Assembly: GCF_029873635.1 (NCBI RefSeq) | Contig: NC_080423.1 | Span: 99,882,991-99,946,990 of the forward strand | Reading direction: 5' to 3' | DNA length: 64,000 nt | Source: Malania oleifera | Taxonomy: Eukaryota > Streptophyta > Magnoliopsida > Santalales > Ximeniaceae | In this document: positions 36,287-48,722 of the stretch, in pieces | How positions within the stretch are numbered: position 1 is the first letter of the stretch | Layout of the letters: each line of letters opens with the position of its first letter | The notes under the pieces: generated by a model | The model's input: the letters and a program-made list of their open reading frames with translations, nothing else | What the model was told of the DNA's origin: nothing | The model's database searches: none | Translations under genes and position numbers: made by a program

Positions 36287-39200
36287 TGTAACACCCCGAC
36301 CCTTTATACGAACCCAAAGTGATACTACACATACGTTATATCTGTATCTGATAAACATACATGAACAACCAGCCCTAAATAGGGACAAATGAGTGTATCT
36401 CATACATATATGTATTCATGCACAGCGGAAAACATAAACATTCTTGCGGGATTCTATTAGACATATACCAGAGTTCTATCTATATTCTTTAGTACATAAG
36501 ATTCATGCTTAAAACATAAACTGTATTACATCCCCATACATTCAACCAGGCTAACGACCCAGTATTGATACAAAAACTTACGTCTACTAACAAGACTCTA
36601 CGCGTCAAAGTCCCTCTAGAAGACTAGGACTGACGTCCTGTAAGACCTGAAACAAAGGTTGTAAGATTGGGGTGAGACACTTCTCAATAAGGTGGAAGAT
36701 GTACATCAGCACGTGACTACATGAGTTTATTTCAATTAGAAACAGCTGAACATATCACATTCACAATACTGTACTATAAGAGATATGTAAACATAATTCA
36801 GCATCATTACAAGCGAGAGTTCTCGAGGTTAGGGTAGGGTATAGGCCTATATATTGTACGATCCCTCCACATGGTACTCAACCCTGTGACTTTGCCTATT
36901 TTAATTTTTAAATAATGTATATGAAAATTTAGGACACTGACCAACTTTGGAACTCCATAAATATGTCTAATTACCCCGTGGCATGGGTTGTGCACTAATA
37001 AACTCTGATAGGGCCCTGTTTGTGTAGGCATTGTCAGGCATCACATATATAGTCCGACTGCCCCACCTGGTCCATTATTTCACTAGTGGCTCCACACTCC
37101 TGCAAGTCGACTAACTCGATACCCACATTGATTCACATGTGTGGTTGCACTGTACCTCCAATAGCAACGGAACCGCGCCTCAAGCTATTTAAAGGTTCAT
37201 ATAATCTAGAGTGTCTTTCAACTCATTTAGAGTGTCTTTCAATTCCTTTAGTAACAAGTTGTGGTCCCAATTTATCATACATATAATTTATAATGAAAAC
37301 ATAATAACCTGTGCAATTCGAGTAATTTCACAATCATAATCATGCATTCTTTCTTTCTTTTAGACTGTGGTGTTAACTGGCACAAGCACTCTCGGTTCAA
37401 CCCTTTTTACATATAAAGCTTGGTGATTAACCAGTACCTATTTTCAACATTTTCAAATAACACAATGGAACTTCATTTCTCATAGTTTATTTACAAGTAT
37501 AACAGTTCAATATATTCCACTTCACATCATATGCCACGCTTGTTTCGTCAAAATTCGCTATATATAGTGTATAACTCAAAAAATACCATTTGGACTGCAA
37601 ACATGGGTATCAAGCAGCTCTTACTTTAGGTTTAAAACAAATAAAGTAGTTTTGGAAAGTTTGGATGTAATAACCCAAGAAAAAAAAATGAATAATAGTT
37701 AGTATTAAAAAAGAAAGTGTTTCTCTGTTAGGATCCTTGATTCTATGTTTGATGCCTAAGAAAGACCTTGTCTAAGCGAGTGCTCAAAGACCATTGCGGC
37801 TCAATCGCTCCCTAGAGGTCAGCCTGGTCAAAATGGAATTTCATAGGATAAAACAGGGTAGACACTGTTTATATAAGTAAATAAGTACATAAAATAATGT
37901 TCTGACTGATATAATTTGTAAAGATATATGATAAAATAATAATAATATAGGTATTTTCTGCAGGGCCCACATGAGTCCCGAAGCCGTGTGGAGGTTTACA
38001 CGAGTCTCGAAGTTGTGTAAGGCTCATAAAATCGTATGAGGATTATTGGAGTTACGTAGGATTCGTCTGGGTCTCAAAGTGGTGTGGGGCCCACAAGACC
38101 ATGTCCGGCCCACATGAGTTTTCAAAATTCAAATTTAATTCTTATTCAAAAATAAATAATAAAATAAATAAATACTAAAAATGGTTCAAAATTAATAATA
38201 ATGATAATAATGATTAAGAAAAATAATAAAATAATAAAATAATTAATTAACTAATTGATTAATTAATTAGGTAAGTGATTAATTAAAAATTTATTTAATA
38301 GGAATGGTGGCAAGCACTCCCACATGGCCTCCATCCCCATCCCATACTCAACCCATACCTTGCCCATCCCTTGCCCATTCTTTGATTTTTAAAAATTATA
38401 ATTTCACCATCTCCCCACATTTTTATAAATTTCATTTCTTCCCCAAAATTTTCCCATAAATAGGGAGCTCTCAACTTTCATTTTTCACAACAATTTTCCA
38501 AGGAAGAGAAGAATTAGTGAGTGAAAGAAATTGTAGTGGAGAGAGAATTTTTGAGTAAGTTCTCAATCACCCACTCTTTCCGATCTCATTTATTAGAGAT
38601 AGTTACAGTGTTCGTAAGGAAAAAGGTAAGTAAATTTTGATTATGTTAGTTTTTTTTTTTATTTAAAATTCATAACCGAGTTTATTTTATAAGTAAATTT
38701 CAATTATGTTAATTAGTTTCACAAAATTTTCATGAGTTTATTTTTACGCATATTTAATTATATCAGTTCTATCTTTAATATACTTGCATCTATTTTTGGG
38801 TTAAGAAATGTTATAATCCTCTCGAGTAAATTTTCAGCATTTCTTTCTATTCAAAAATAAAATTATATATATTTTTAACACAAAAATTGTGTGACATGAG
38901 TTTATTTCTACGTTACATTTTTTATGAAAATATGAATAAAGATGAGATTTTCACGATATTATATTAAATTGCATAAATTATAATAAGATGATTTTAAAAC
39001 CCCTTATGGCAACAAAAGTTCAAAGTTACAGATGTTCGGTACCGCAACTTAAAGTTTATACGGATCAGAGTACACCCACACTGTTTACAGAGTGGTTATT
39101 TATGTTAGTGGATTTCTCCTGAGTGCACACCTGGTTCCGGATCAGGACTTAATAAGGAAAATCTCACTTAAAGTTTACGTATGTTGATTTAGTTTGGTCG

Positions 39201-40776
39201 GCCAACCAGCTAAGTTCAGTCTTCGGACCGCACAACTCAGTCATGGGAGTAAACATGACTTACGGCAAATAGGCCTAAGGATGGTTTTTACAATATATGT
39301 TTATACATATTTAATTACGTGTACAAAGTTACTGATGATTTGAAGGAAAAGTATAAGTTTACATGAAAATGATCATTTTTGTGCTCAAATGACGATCTAA
39401 AGAAAACGTATAAGGAAATGTATATGTATATTTATCATTAAATATTTATACAGTTTTAAATTTAAAAGTTTAATTTAACAGTTATAGTATATGATTATAA
39501 AATTTACTGTTATAGTTGATGGTAAAAGTTTTATGTATAAATTTTTTAAAATTATATTTATTCTAGAGACAGTTTTGAAGTTATAATGTTAAATATTGTT
39601 TTACGAAATTTTTAAAAAAGCTTATTTTTGCAACACACTAATAATAATCTTATTTACTTACTGAGCGTTGTCTCACTCCAATCATATTTTTATTTCAAAT
39701 AACTCTGAAGAGCATATTGAAAATCAGGCTTAGCAACTATGCGGGTGGGGATAGAAAAATAAAGATTGTTTAGAAATATTAGTATGATGCCAGATATTTA
39801 TGCTTATGTAATTTTTCTTCTTTTGAAATAAATAATTGTAATATGGATAATTAGTGCTCTGGTTTAATAATAATTGAGTTTATTTGCTTCCGTTGTAAAT
39901 CAATGGTAAAAAGTTAATATCCCAGGTCCCTTGGGGTTGGGGTGTTACATTGGAGTTCATATGTCAAAGCCTCATTTTTGCAAAAAAATCGTAAAATCGT
40001 ACGAAACAACATTTATACCCGGAAAAACTTTACAAATAAGCAGTCAAAACATACATAAAGACATAATCTAATTTTCTGGCAGTTTAGTTTTCTAAAAATA
40101 CTGATGTAAACAAATCCCCTTACCTTAATTCTAAAAATCGAAACACAAACGAATCGATCCAAAACAACGACACGGGATTCCCGAAACCTAAAAACCGAAG
40201 AACAATACTTCACTATAATCTCAACTACTACATATCTACCAAATCAAAAACGAAATCAGATCCTTACCTCGATTTTAGGAAAAAATCGAGAAATCCTCAG
40301 ATCGAAAATCCAATCTGCTATAACTGTAGAGATTCTCCTCCTAATCCACGTAGTGATGTCAGATTGTTGATTCCTGCAACAGACGGCACGAAATCCTAGA
40401 TAGAGAGAGAGGGGGGGCTGGTTCGTGTTCTAGAAAGAGAGAGAGAGAATGGAAATAACTTAGCATGAAAGCAATGAATATTCTATTTATAACTAGGTTG
40501 ACCCAGCCAGCCTCGTCAACGAGTTGAAGTTCTCGTCAACGAGCAGAAGAAGGTCGCTTGTGGTCGAGAAAGTGACCTCATTGACGAGCCTGAGATTTCA
40601 GAATCTCTGAAAATCCCTCGATATCTTCTCATCGACGAGCCCCTGCGTCCTATCACCGAGCCACATAAGAGACTTTGTCAACGAGAAATGGAGCCTCGTC
40701 AACGAGCTCCGCTGTTTTATCATTTTAAATTTCCCTTATATTTTCTTTATTTATTTTTCAGATTTGGGTCCCTGCA
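36287..40776 (-). mobile_element. Solo LTR F, interrupted by solo LTR G
   Basis: Plus-strand ends are TGTAACACCCC and GGGTCCCTGCA (TG..CA). TSD AGTTG lies at 36,282-36,286 and 40,777-40,781. Without G it is about 2.2 kb. On the minus strand its U3 carries CTCGTCAACGAG-type palindromes (about 40,512-40,712) followed by TATAAATAG near 40,490, and the small hairpin motif is at 36,670-36,692. No internal coding region remains. Confidence 0.9.
37666..39949 (+). mobile_element. Solo LTR G nested in F
   Basis: 2,284 bp, TGTAATAACCC to GGGGTGTTACA, with TSD TTGGA at 37,661-37,665 and 39,950-39,954. It contains a promoter-like CATAAATAGGG at 38,456-38,466, the hairpin motif at 39,656-39,680, and degenerate repeats of GTCTCGAAGTTGTGT type around 37,970-38,110 upstream of the TATA. 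Confidence 0.92.
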
Positions 40777-40794
40777 AGTTGTACAAAACCAGTT

Positions 40795-41050
40795 ACAGTA
40801 CAATGGGGTGAGGGTACATCAGTATACATGTAAGGTACAAAGAAATGGAAAGTTGTACAAATTATAATTGCAGGGGTAAGTTGCACGGGGGTACATACAA
40901 AGTATACAAAAATAAAGTACCAAGCATAGGGAAATGAAAATGAAATACTGGTACAAACAGGAGTTGCAGGGTGAAACAACTTGAGGGTACATCACAATAT
41001 AGCAAAAAGAAAAATACAAAAATAAAAAATAAAATTACAGGGGGAAAGAT
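40795..41050 (+). repeat. Degenerate tandem repeat in LTR H U3
   Basis: GGGTACATC/GGGGTACAT, GTACAAA and TTGCAGGG words recur at roughly 85-100-bp spacing (starts near 40,811, 40,888 and 40,984). It lies about 200 bp upstream of the TATA box at 41,261. Confidence 0.55.
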
Positions 41051-42794
41051 GCCATGCCCTCCTTTCCCTAGCCACCACCTGGATCACCAGGTTCACCTAC
41101 ACACAGGAAGCACAAAATCAGTTATCTGGAATTCAAAATAATAAGAAATGAAATGCAAAAATCATATGTACTAGTTGTTAAAGGGAATTATTCCCTGCTG
41201 GGTGGAGGGGAATTCTGTTAGAGGATATCAGAATTGGAGCCAAGAGGTCCCCCAGTTGCTTATAAATAGGGTAACCCCGCACTGTAGCACACACAGAGGA
41301 AAGCATAAAAATACTCTGCAAGAATTAAGAGGGAAAGAAAGTAGAAAGAGAGATAGGGAGGTTCTGTAGAGTTTAAGAAATAAAATAAAAAAGAATGGGG
41401 GCAAGTTCTGCCAGATTGGGAGTAAAAATGACTGAGGTCTAGAGAAACGCACTCAGAATAGACACACTCATAACAAATCATCAAACAGATACAAAAGAAG
41501 GAAAGAAGACTGGAGGAGGAAAAGAGAAGGGTAACTATCCTAAACCTTATGTTTCTAAATTGATTCAATTCATGTCATTGAGAGCATATGCAGGTGCCTC
41601 CTCTCGGGTTGAGGTTCATGTCTTAACCTAAATTGTTGAACTCAGACGAGGAGCCCCACAGACCCGAATCCAATATCCCATGAGTTCGAGTTGGGCCGGT
41701 GATACCCAATAGACCCAATTCTTGACCCGAACTTGACTTCAAGTTCAAATTTGCTTAACCCTAGGTCTGTTAATCATTTTCAATTGGACCCCAACCCAAA
41801 TTCTCTTTTGTGACGCCCTGATTTTTTTTCATACCATATTTTTTTCACAATAAACAATAATAAACGAGTATCTACCACATCACAAACTCTGATACCATAT
41901 TAACATAACCCGGCCCAAAGTGGTGTACCGAGTATTCAGTCTATTTCATACAACCATACCTAAAAGTGGAAGTTAATATTAACATACCATTCCGAATACA
42001 AATACCAAAGTACTATATATCTATCATACACATATACATCTTTACAACTCCACAAAACATCCCAGTAGATTTCACATAACTCATTTTCCAACTCAAACAC
42101 TTACCTTGTCTATCAGGGTACCGGGTCCCTTTTTATCTCGAAGCTCTATCTACTGGTATGTCACGATTCCTTGAAAAATTTAGATATTTGGGTGAGACAC
42201 CTCTTAGTAAGTCGGAATAAATTATTTACAGTGTATAACACATGAGTTCAATTACATCATATTACATTCCATTTTAATAAATATACTAGCTGGAAAAATA
42301 TATATAGATATGTACTCATAATCATATATGTATGTAAAGCATAGTTTCATAAGCTTTCATATCATTTTCATAATCATATACGTATACTTTCATTTCTCAT
42401 TTCTTATTTGTATACTTTCACATATCATGTCATATACATACTCTTTCTTTCTCATATCATGTACGTACTTATTCATTCTCATACTACTTACATACTTTCT
42501 CATTCCTTATAATCATATTCATATTTATATTATTTCATTTCCCATATTCATTTTCACATTTTCTAGCCTGTGGATGTCCACCAGCAATAGCACATCATGT
42601 CTGTAACCCATGGTTGTGCATCTCATATCGATTCACATTCTTTCATTTCTTATATTCATATTCACATTTTCCAACCCATGGGTGTGACGATCCAATATTA
42701 AATACCATTATTATATATATATATATATAATAATGGTATTTAAATAATAAAGAGGGAGGGAAATTCAAACAGCAGCAGAAGGAGGCAGCCGACT

Positions 42795-43014
42795 TCGTCG
42801 ACGACATTGCACTTTGGGAGTAATAACTGAGGAAATTTATTAGGTCCTCGTAAACGAATACAGGGGATTCGTCGACGAGGATACAAGAGGGCCTCGTTGA
42901 TGAAGACAAGTTTCGTCGACGAGAAGATATCGAGAGAGGATTTTTGAGGAAGCCTGAAATTTTTCGATGAAGGTGCAGGTTTGTCGACGAACTTTCTACA
43001 GGACTCGTCGACGA
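42795..43014 (+). promoter_or_regulatory. TCGTCGACGA palindrome cluster upstream of LTR TATA box
   Basis: Exact copies of the 10-bp palindrome start at 42,795, 42,869, 42,913 and 43,005. Near copies lie between them (CTCGTAAACGAA, TTTCGATGAA, TTGTCGACGAA). The last copy is 10 bp before the TATA box at 43,024. Position in U3 suggests a promoter-proximal role; no factor is known to me for this site. Confidence 0.6.
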
Positions 43015-43774
43015 ATCCGACCCTATAAATAGAAAAAATCTAGATTTAAACGAAAAAAATTAAGAAAAAAAATCACTCCCTCTCTCTCCTTTCGGTTTCT
43101 CTCTCCTCACTCTTCCATTTTGGCTTCGTCACTCGCCAGATTGACGATCTGAGGCCACCACGATGCTCCTGTGGAAGTTCTCTCCAAATCTACTAGAGCA
43201 GCTCGTTGGTGGAAGCGAGTTGAAATTCATCCTTGAGTTGAGGTAAGACTTTTTATGCCAAATTTGGTCTTACTGTAGTTATAGGAAATGGTATTCACGT
43301 GAAAATACCGAAGTTTAGTTTTGCGAGTTATTGTTTTCAGGGAATTGAACGGGGAACCCTATGAGTGCAGGACCGAAAATTTTAGGGGGTTTCTTTCAGT
43401 GTCAGGTAAGAGAATAAACTAAAACAATTATTTTTCATGCAAATTATTATTATTTATCAGTAAATTTATTTTCAGGAAAGCATGTATTATATCTGTATAT
43501 TATAAAGAAAAATGCACATTTGAAAAAATACTGCTATTATGTTGAAATGTATATATATATATGTATGAGATGCCAGAAATTATGATTTTAGAATATAAAG
43601 TATGATTTTATACAACAAATGTGTGGCATGAATATTACTTTACGTGATAAGTATTATGATATGACTATGTTATGAATGAAGCATGTTTTCAGGAATATGA
43701 AATAATACAGTACAAAATGATGTTGAAAATACATGATAATTGATTTATTATTCAGAATGATATATATGAGATAT

Positions 43775-43885
43775 TCAGCGCAAGGCTGTGATTGATAGCC
43801 GGCGCGAGGCTGTGTTTTACGTATGATTTCAGCGCGAGGTCGTATTTATGAAACGTTCGGCGCGATGCCGTATTTATGAAATTAT
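43775..43885 (+). repeat. GC-rich short tandem repeats in LTR A
   Basis: Four units containing (C/A)GGCGCGAGGC(T/C)GT(G/A)TTTATGA-like sequence separated by 25-35 bp. The 3' LTR has three units (about 57,833-57,908), so copy number has changed since insertion. Confidence 0.75.
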
Positions 43886-44984
43886 AGAAATGATATCGAT
43901 CTATTTATGTTAAATATTATATTATCATGTATTATATGTTATCAGAACCTGGATGTTAGTTTAGTTCAGTTTCAGGAGCATGGTATCGTACCTTATAGAT
44001 CAGATATCTATGATCAGATTGGTACTAACCACCCAACGAGGGGGTGGGAGATGGACAGTCGATGTGGCTTTCAGTGTAGAGTGTAGACGTCCACCTGGCA
44101 GTTCGGACCAAGGTGTGGCGGGCCCATCGTACTTACATACATTTTTGAATCGACAGTGGTCAGCCAGCCATTGTCAGGTCCTGCCTTTGGCTGCATAACC
44201 CGTCATGGGGGTTAATATATGACATCAGCAATCTATTCATCCTGAGTATGTTTTTCAGTATTATTAGCTATAACATATAGTTATGATTAGTATTGTCGCG
44301 ACATCCCAGGAGTGTGTGTGCCCCGAGCGATGAAATGAAAATCAATTTTAATTTTCAAGGAAAGATATAGAATGTTGTAGTCGCCACTAACCTTTTAGTG
44401 TGGTTAGAACACATGATTACTACCCCGTTAGGGGTAGAATGGGTCTACGTTACCAGAGTTGGGGTTGGGAGTTCGGTTACGCGAGGGGAAGGTACTAGCA
44501 CCTTCTACGCGCCCATTCTTACGAACGATACCTAATTAATTTGAAATTATCCCTAAGTCAATCTAGTAAGTCTTTTAAAATTACTTCTCTAGTAAATTTA
44601 CTAATACACGTGCAAAGTGGATAAACAAATAAATAAATAAGTAAATGAATAATACAAAAATATATATAAAATATAAATATTTACATATTCCCTCATAACC
44701 AAAGGTACGTAAAGTTCGAAGGCTTATACCCCAGCATTAAAATCATAGGGATAATAATTAAGAAAATACACTCCCAAATTTTGAAATTGTAAATAAAATT
44801 TTTATAGGAAAATACTAGTATGGGAGGTTTTAATATATATTAATAAGATAATAAACTAAGAAATTAAATTATCATAATACATGTAATAATAATAGGGATA
44901 CATATATGCTAAAAGATTACAAATATCAAAGTAAGTAATGAAATACCATGATACTATATATATTAAGACACTAAAGACACTATA

Positions 44985-45265
44985 AAATAATATTAATAAT
45001 AATAATTAATACTAAATATATCGAGATACTAAAAGTAATTAATACTAAATATATTAAGATACCAAAAATAATTAACACAAATGTATTAAGATACTTAAAA
45101 ATAATTAATACTAAATATATTACGATGCTGAAAATAAATAATATTAAACACATTAAGATACCAAAAATAATTAATATTAAATGTATTAAGATATTAAAAA
45201 TAATTAATACTAAATATATTAAGATACCAAAAATAATTCGTACTAAATATTTTAAGATAAAACAA
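44985..45265 (+). repeat. About 31-bp AT-rich tandem repeat in LTR C
   Basis: Units read approximately AATTAATACTAAATATATTA followed by AGATAC(T/C)AAAAAT, repeated about eight times with small changes. The long minus-strand open frame over it is a by-product of the repeat. Confidence 0.75.
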
Positions 45266-47169
45266 AAAATATCACAATACATAACTATAATACCATAATG
45301 ACTACATGTAATAAAGGAAACCCTAAAAATACCTAAAACAATGTAAACTGATCAAAACCCTAAAATATATATACATGGAAACACATAAAACCCTAAAATT
45401 TATATGTAAATATACAATACTACATATGGAAACAAATCAATCCTAAAATTAATATACCAAATACAATAACAAGTATGGGAGCAACTAATGCAATTAAGGA
45501 AACAAATCAACCCTAAAACCAATATGCAAAACCACTGGTGAAATTGGGAAACAATCCAATCCTACAATTAATGTGCAAGCTATACAATATGAAGACAAAT
45601 CAATTCTAAAATTAGTAGGTACTTACACGATTATAAAGATGACACCAAGATAATGAAATTATGGAAACACTTAAGATCAATATACATGTAATCTCTAAAG
45701 TTAGTATACAAGCCATATAGAAATAAATTAAATCTTAGACGCAGAAACCAATCGAAACTCTAAACATGTTTAAATAATAGTAAAACATAATTACAACCCT
45801 AAATAGTAATATACTATTTGTTAAATAAATGTATGACAATAAGAAAATTAAAACTTTAACAATAATATTCAATCAACCACAATGTTACCTATGTAACATA
45901 TGTACAATTCAAACTTTAAAATTGAAACCAGCCCCCACAAATAAAAAGGAAACCTACAAAAATGAGAGAAAACCAATTAGTATTTATAGTAATTATCACA
46001 AAAAATTTAAACAAACATCACTGCGATTAAATGAGATCGTGAACATAATATTTAAAAATTTAACATATATATAATAAAAAGCCTAAATGTGAATATTAAC
46101 TACATACTATGATAAATAACATATTAATAGAAACACCTATGCAATGAAGTCTTAAGCTTTAAATATTAAAACAAGTCAAAATAAGAAAAGAAACAGAAAA
46201 ATAAATAAATAAATTCATTAATTAATAAATAAAAATATGAACATCAAATATACACATAAAACCTGAATAAACATTATTACACAAGATAAAAAACAAAAAA
46301 ATCCTGCGAAAAATAAATTAAAGTTAGTATATATATATAACATCAATTAAATGTATGATAAAAAATAAAATAAAAAAGAAATTAAACTTTACATATATAC
46401 ATGCGCGTGTGTGCGTAGTGTGTGTGTGTGATGGCAGGAGGCAGGGAGTTCACCGCCAGGGATTGCTGCTGGACTGATAGCCAGAAAAGAAAAGGTGGCT
46501 GGAGTTGATGAGGGTCTCGACTGGTGCTCACGGCGGCGGGAGGTGAAGCAAATGGTTCTCGGCGATGGTGGAGCAGGGGCGTTGCAGAGGCTAGCTGAGG
46601 GGGACTTTAGAAGCTGTTGGTTTGGGGCCGCTGTGGTGGAGATGGCCTTCGGGTGGTGAAGATGGTGCTCGGGTCAGCTGGTCTGCTGCCGGTGTGACGG
46701 AGACGGATCAGATGGCCGTGAAGAGGAGGGGGTTCTGCAGGAGGGTGGTCGGAAATCTGGAGATGCTGCAGGGCGGCCGTGAGGTGACGACGAACGGCGG
46801 CGGCGAGTATGAGAGAGGTGCCTGCCGGAGCTGAGCTGTTTGGTGGTTGCTGGGGTTGGATCTATGAAGGTTGATGGGCTGTGGATGTCTGGTTCGTGAG
46901 AGGGAGCGTGAGAGGCTGAAAGAGATAATGGAGGGCGTGAGAGAATGGAGAGAGTGAGAGGGAATCAGGGAGGCGCTGGGTTTGCTACGGTTGGGCAGGA
47001 GCTGCGGGCAGGCCTCCAGAAGCTTTTTTTTATTTGGCTGTGCACTGCTCCCCCGGCTGTGGCTCTCTTGGCCTGCGCTGTGTGCCCCCCACTTTTGCCG
47101 TGAAGGCTCCCCTGCTTTTATAAATAAAACTCCCAAAACCCTAAAAATCCTTTCCTTTTTTGTTTTTTT

Positions 47170-47395
47170 TTCTTTTATAATGATAATAATAATAATAATT
47201 ATGATAATAATAATAATAATTATAATAATAATAGTAAGACAATAATAGTAATAATAAATACTAATAACAATAACAATGATATCAATAATAATAATATAGT
47301 AGTAGTAATAATAATAATAATAATAATAATGATAAAAATACTAAAAAGAAATAAATAATAGTAAAGTAATAATAATAGTATACAAAAATAATAAA

Positions 47396-47430
<35 letters not shown>

Positions 47431-47445
47431 TAAATATTAATGACA

Positions 47446-47485
<40 letters not shown>

Positions 47486-47552
47486 CTATTAATAATAATG
47501 ATAATAAAAATAATAAATAATAATAATAATAATTGCGGTAAAAATAATAATG

Positions 47553-47584
<32 letters not shown>

Positions 47585-47835
47585 TAGTGATAATAATAAA
47601 TTACTTATAACAATATAGGAAAATAAATAATAATAATAATAATAATAAAATAATAGTAATAATAATAAATTACTTATATCAATATAGGAAAATTATTAAT
47701 AATGATAATAATAATAATAATAATATAAATAACAACAATAAAAATAATAATAATAATAATGAAATAATAGTGATAATAAAATAATAATAATAAAAATAAG
47801 GAAATAATAATAATAATAATAATACAATGAGAAAT
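47170..47835 (+). repeat. Long (AAT)n-type microsatellite array
   Basis: About 650 bp of AAT/GAT/AGT triplets with interruptions. It occupies most of the U3 of LTR C, upstream of that LTR's TATA box on the minus strand. Confidence 0.9.
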
Positions 47836-48722
47836 GACCCCTTGTTGTACTTGGTTAGGGCAAAAATAGGGTGTCTACAAGTATGATTTATTAGAAATAT
47901 GAAAGTATATGTTTTGCGGTTATTTAATGATGAATGTTTTTAGGTATAAAGATTGTACTATATATCTATATTATCATTAAGTATTTATGTTGCTACACAA
48001 TTGTATTTAGTTTATTTTCCCTTACTGAGAAGTGTCTCACCCACGAACATTAAATGATTTTTAGGGAACCCAAAAAGATCGGCGGATCGAGGCTGCCGTT
48101 GAGATAGAGCGGTACTACCTCGTTAGGAGGGTAATTTTTGATCTAAGGGCGGGTAATTCATATTGTAGGTCCCTAGACATGAGTATATTTTTGGAAATTT
48201 GTTTGGAGACTGTATATAAATATTGTGCTTTGGGATTACAGTTAACTTTGGTATTATGTATTTTGTGGTAATGAGGTTGATGATTTACATTTACTGCTGC
48301 TTAGGTTCCGCCGTGTATGACAGGTGTCCCCGCTACCCACGAGTTCGAGTTGACTGTTTTATTTATTATGTTTTATTATATGTTAAGATAAGTAAGTCGT
48401 TACAGTTTGGTATCAGAGCCTAGGATACTAGATTCTGTAGACTATAGAGTGCAGTAGTAATAATACCAGAGTATAAGATAAGGGGACTTGAGGTATGGTT
48501 TTGTAGTCTAGATGCAGGACTTTCGTGGTGATTTGTGTGATTTTCCTGGGGTGATGATTTTAGGAAAGTCATGATAAACTATAGTCGGGTTGGGTATCTA
48601 AGTTGTAGGATTGAACCTCGAATTAAGATCGGGAGAGATGAATTAATTTAGGAATAAATACTATATTGGTTGGGGGATATATGTAGTGAAGGGGTTGTGA
48701 GTTAAGTTACTTGTTTTTCATG

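Larger units (their letters stand above)
44294..47879 (-). mobile_element. Solo LTR C (Ogre/Tat-like) nested in A 5' LTR
   Basis: 3,586 bp with TSD AGTAT at 44,289-44,293 and 47,880-47,884. On the minus strand it starts TGTAGACACCCTATTTTTGC and ends GGATGTCGCGACA. Its U3 is largely an ATT trinucleotide array (47,170-47,835). A TATAAAAG box near 47,115-47,122 precedes a GC-rich transcribed-region-like block (46,430-47,110). The distal part holds a tandem repeat (44,985-45,265). No gag or pol is present. Confidence 0.9.
42683..48404 (+). repeat. 5' LTR of element A (split by C)
   Basis: Starts TGTGACGATCC and ends GTCGTTACA. The two parts are 42,683-44,293 and 47,885-48,404. Landmarks in order: a terminal AT-rich hairpin (about 42,700-42,741), TCGTCGACGA palindromes (42,795-43,014), TATAAATA (43,024-43,031), GC-rich short tandem repeats (43,775-43,885), and the hairpin motif at 48,021-48,042. 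Confidence 0.9.

Noticed and set aside
43980..44198. 72-residue frame repeated at 58,041-58,247
   Set aside because: The same LTR segment in the two LTRs of element A; conservation reflects LTR identity, not a protein.
44980..45282. 100-residue hydrophobic frame
   Set aside because: A direct product of the 31-bp AT-rich tandem repeat; Ile/Leu repeats follow the DNA period.
46708..47136. 142-residue minus-strand open frame in LTR C, and an 87-residue one antisense to it
   Set aside because: Ser/Pro-rich low-complexity translation of the LTR R/U5 region just after its TATA box; not a conserved protein.
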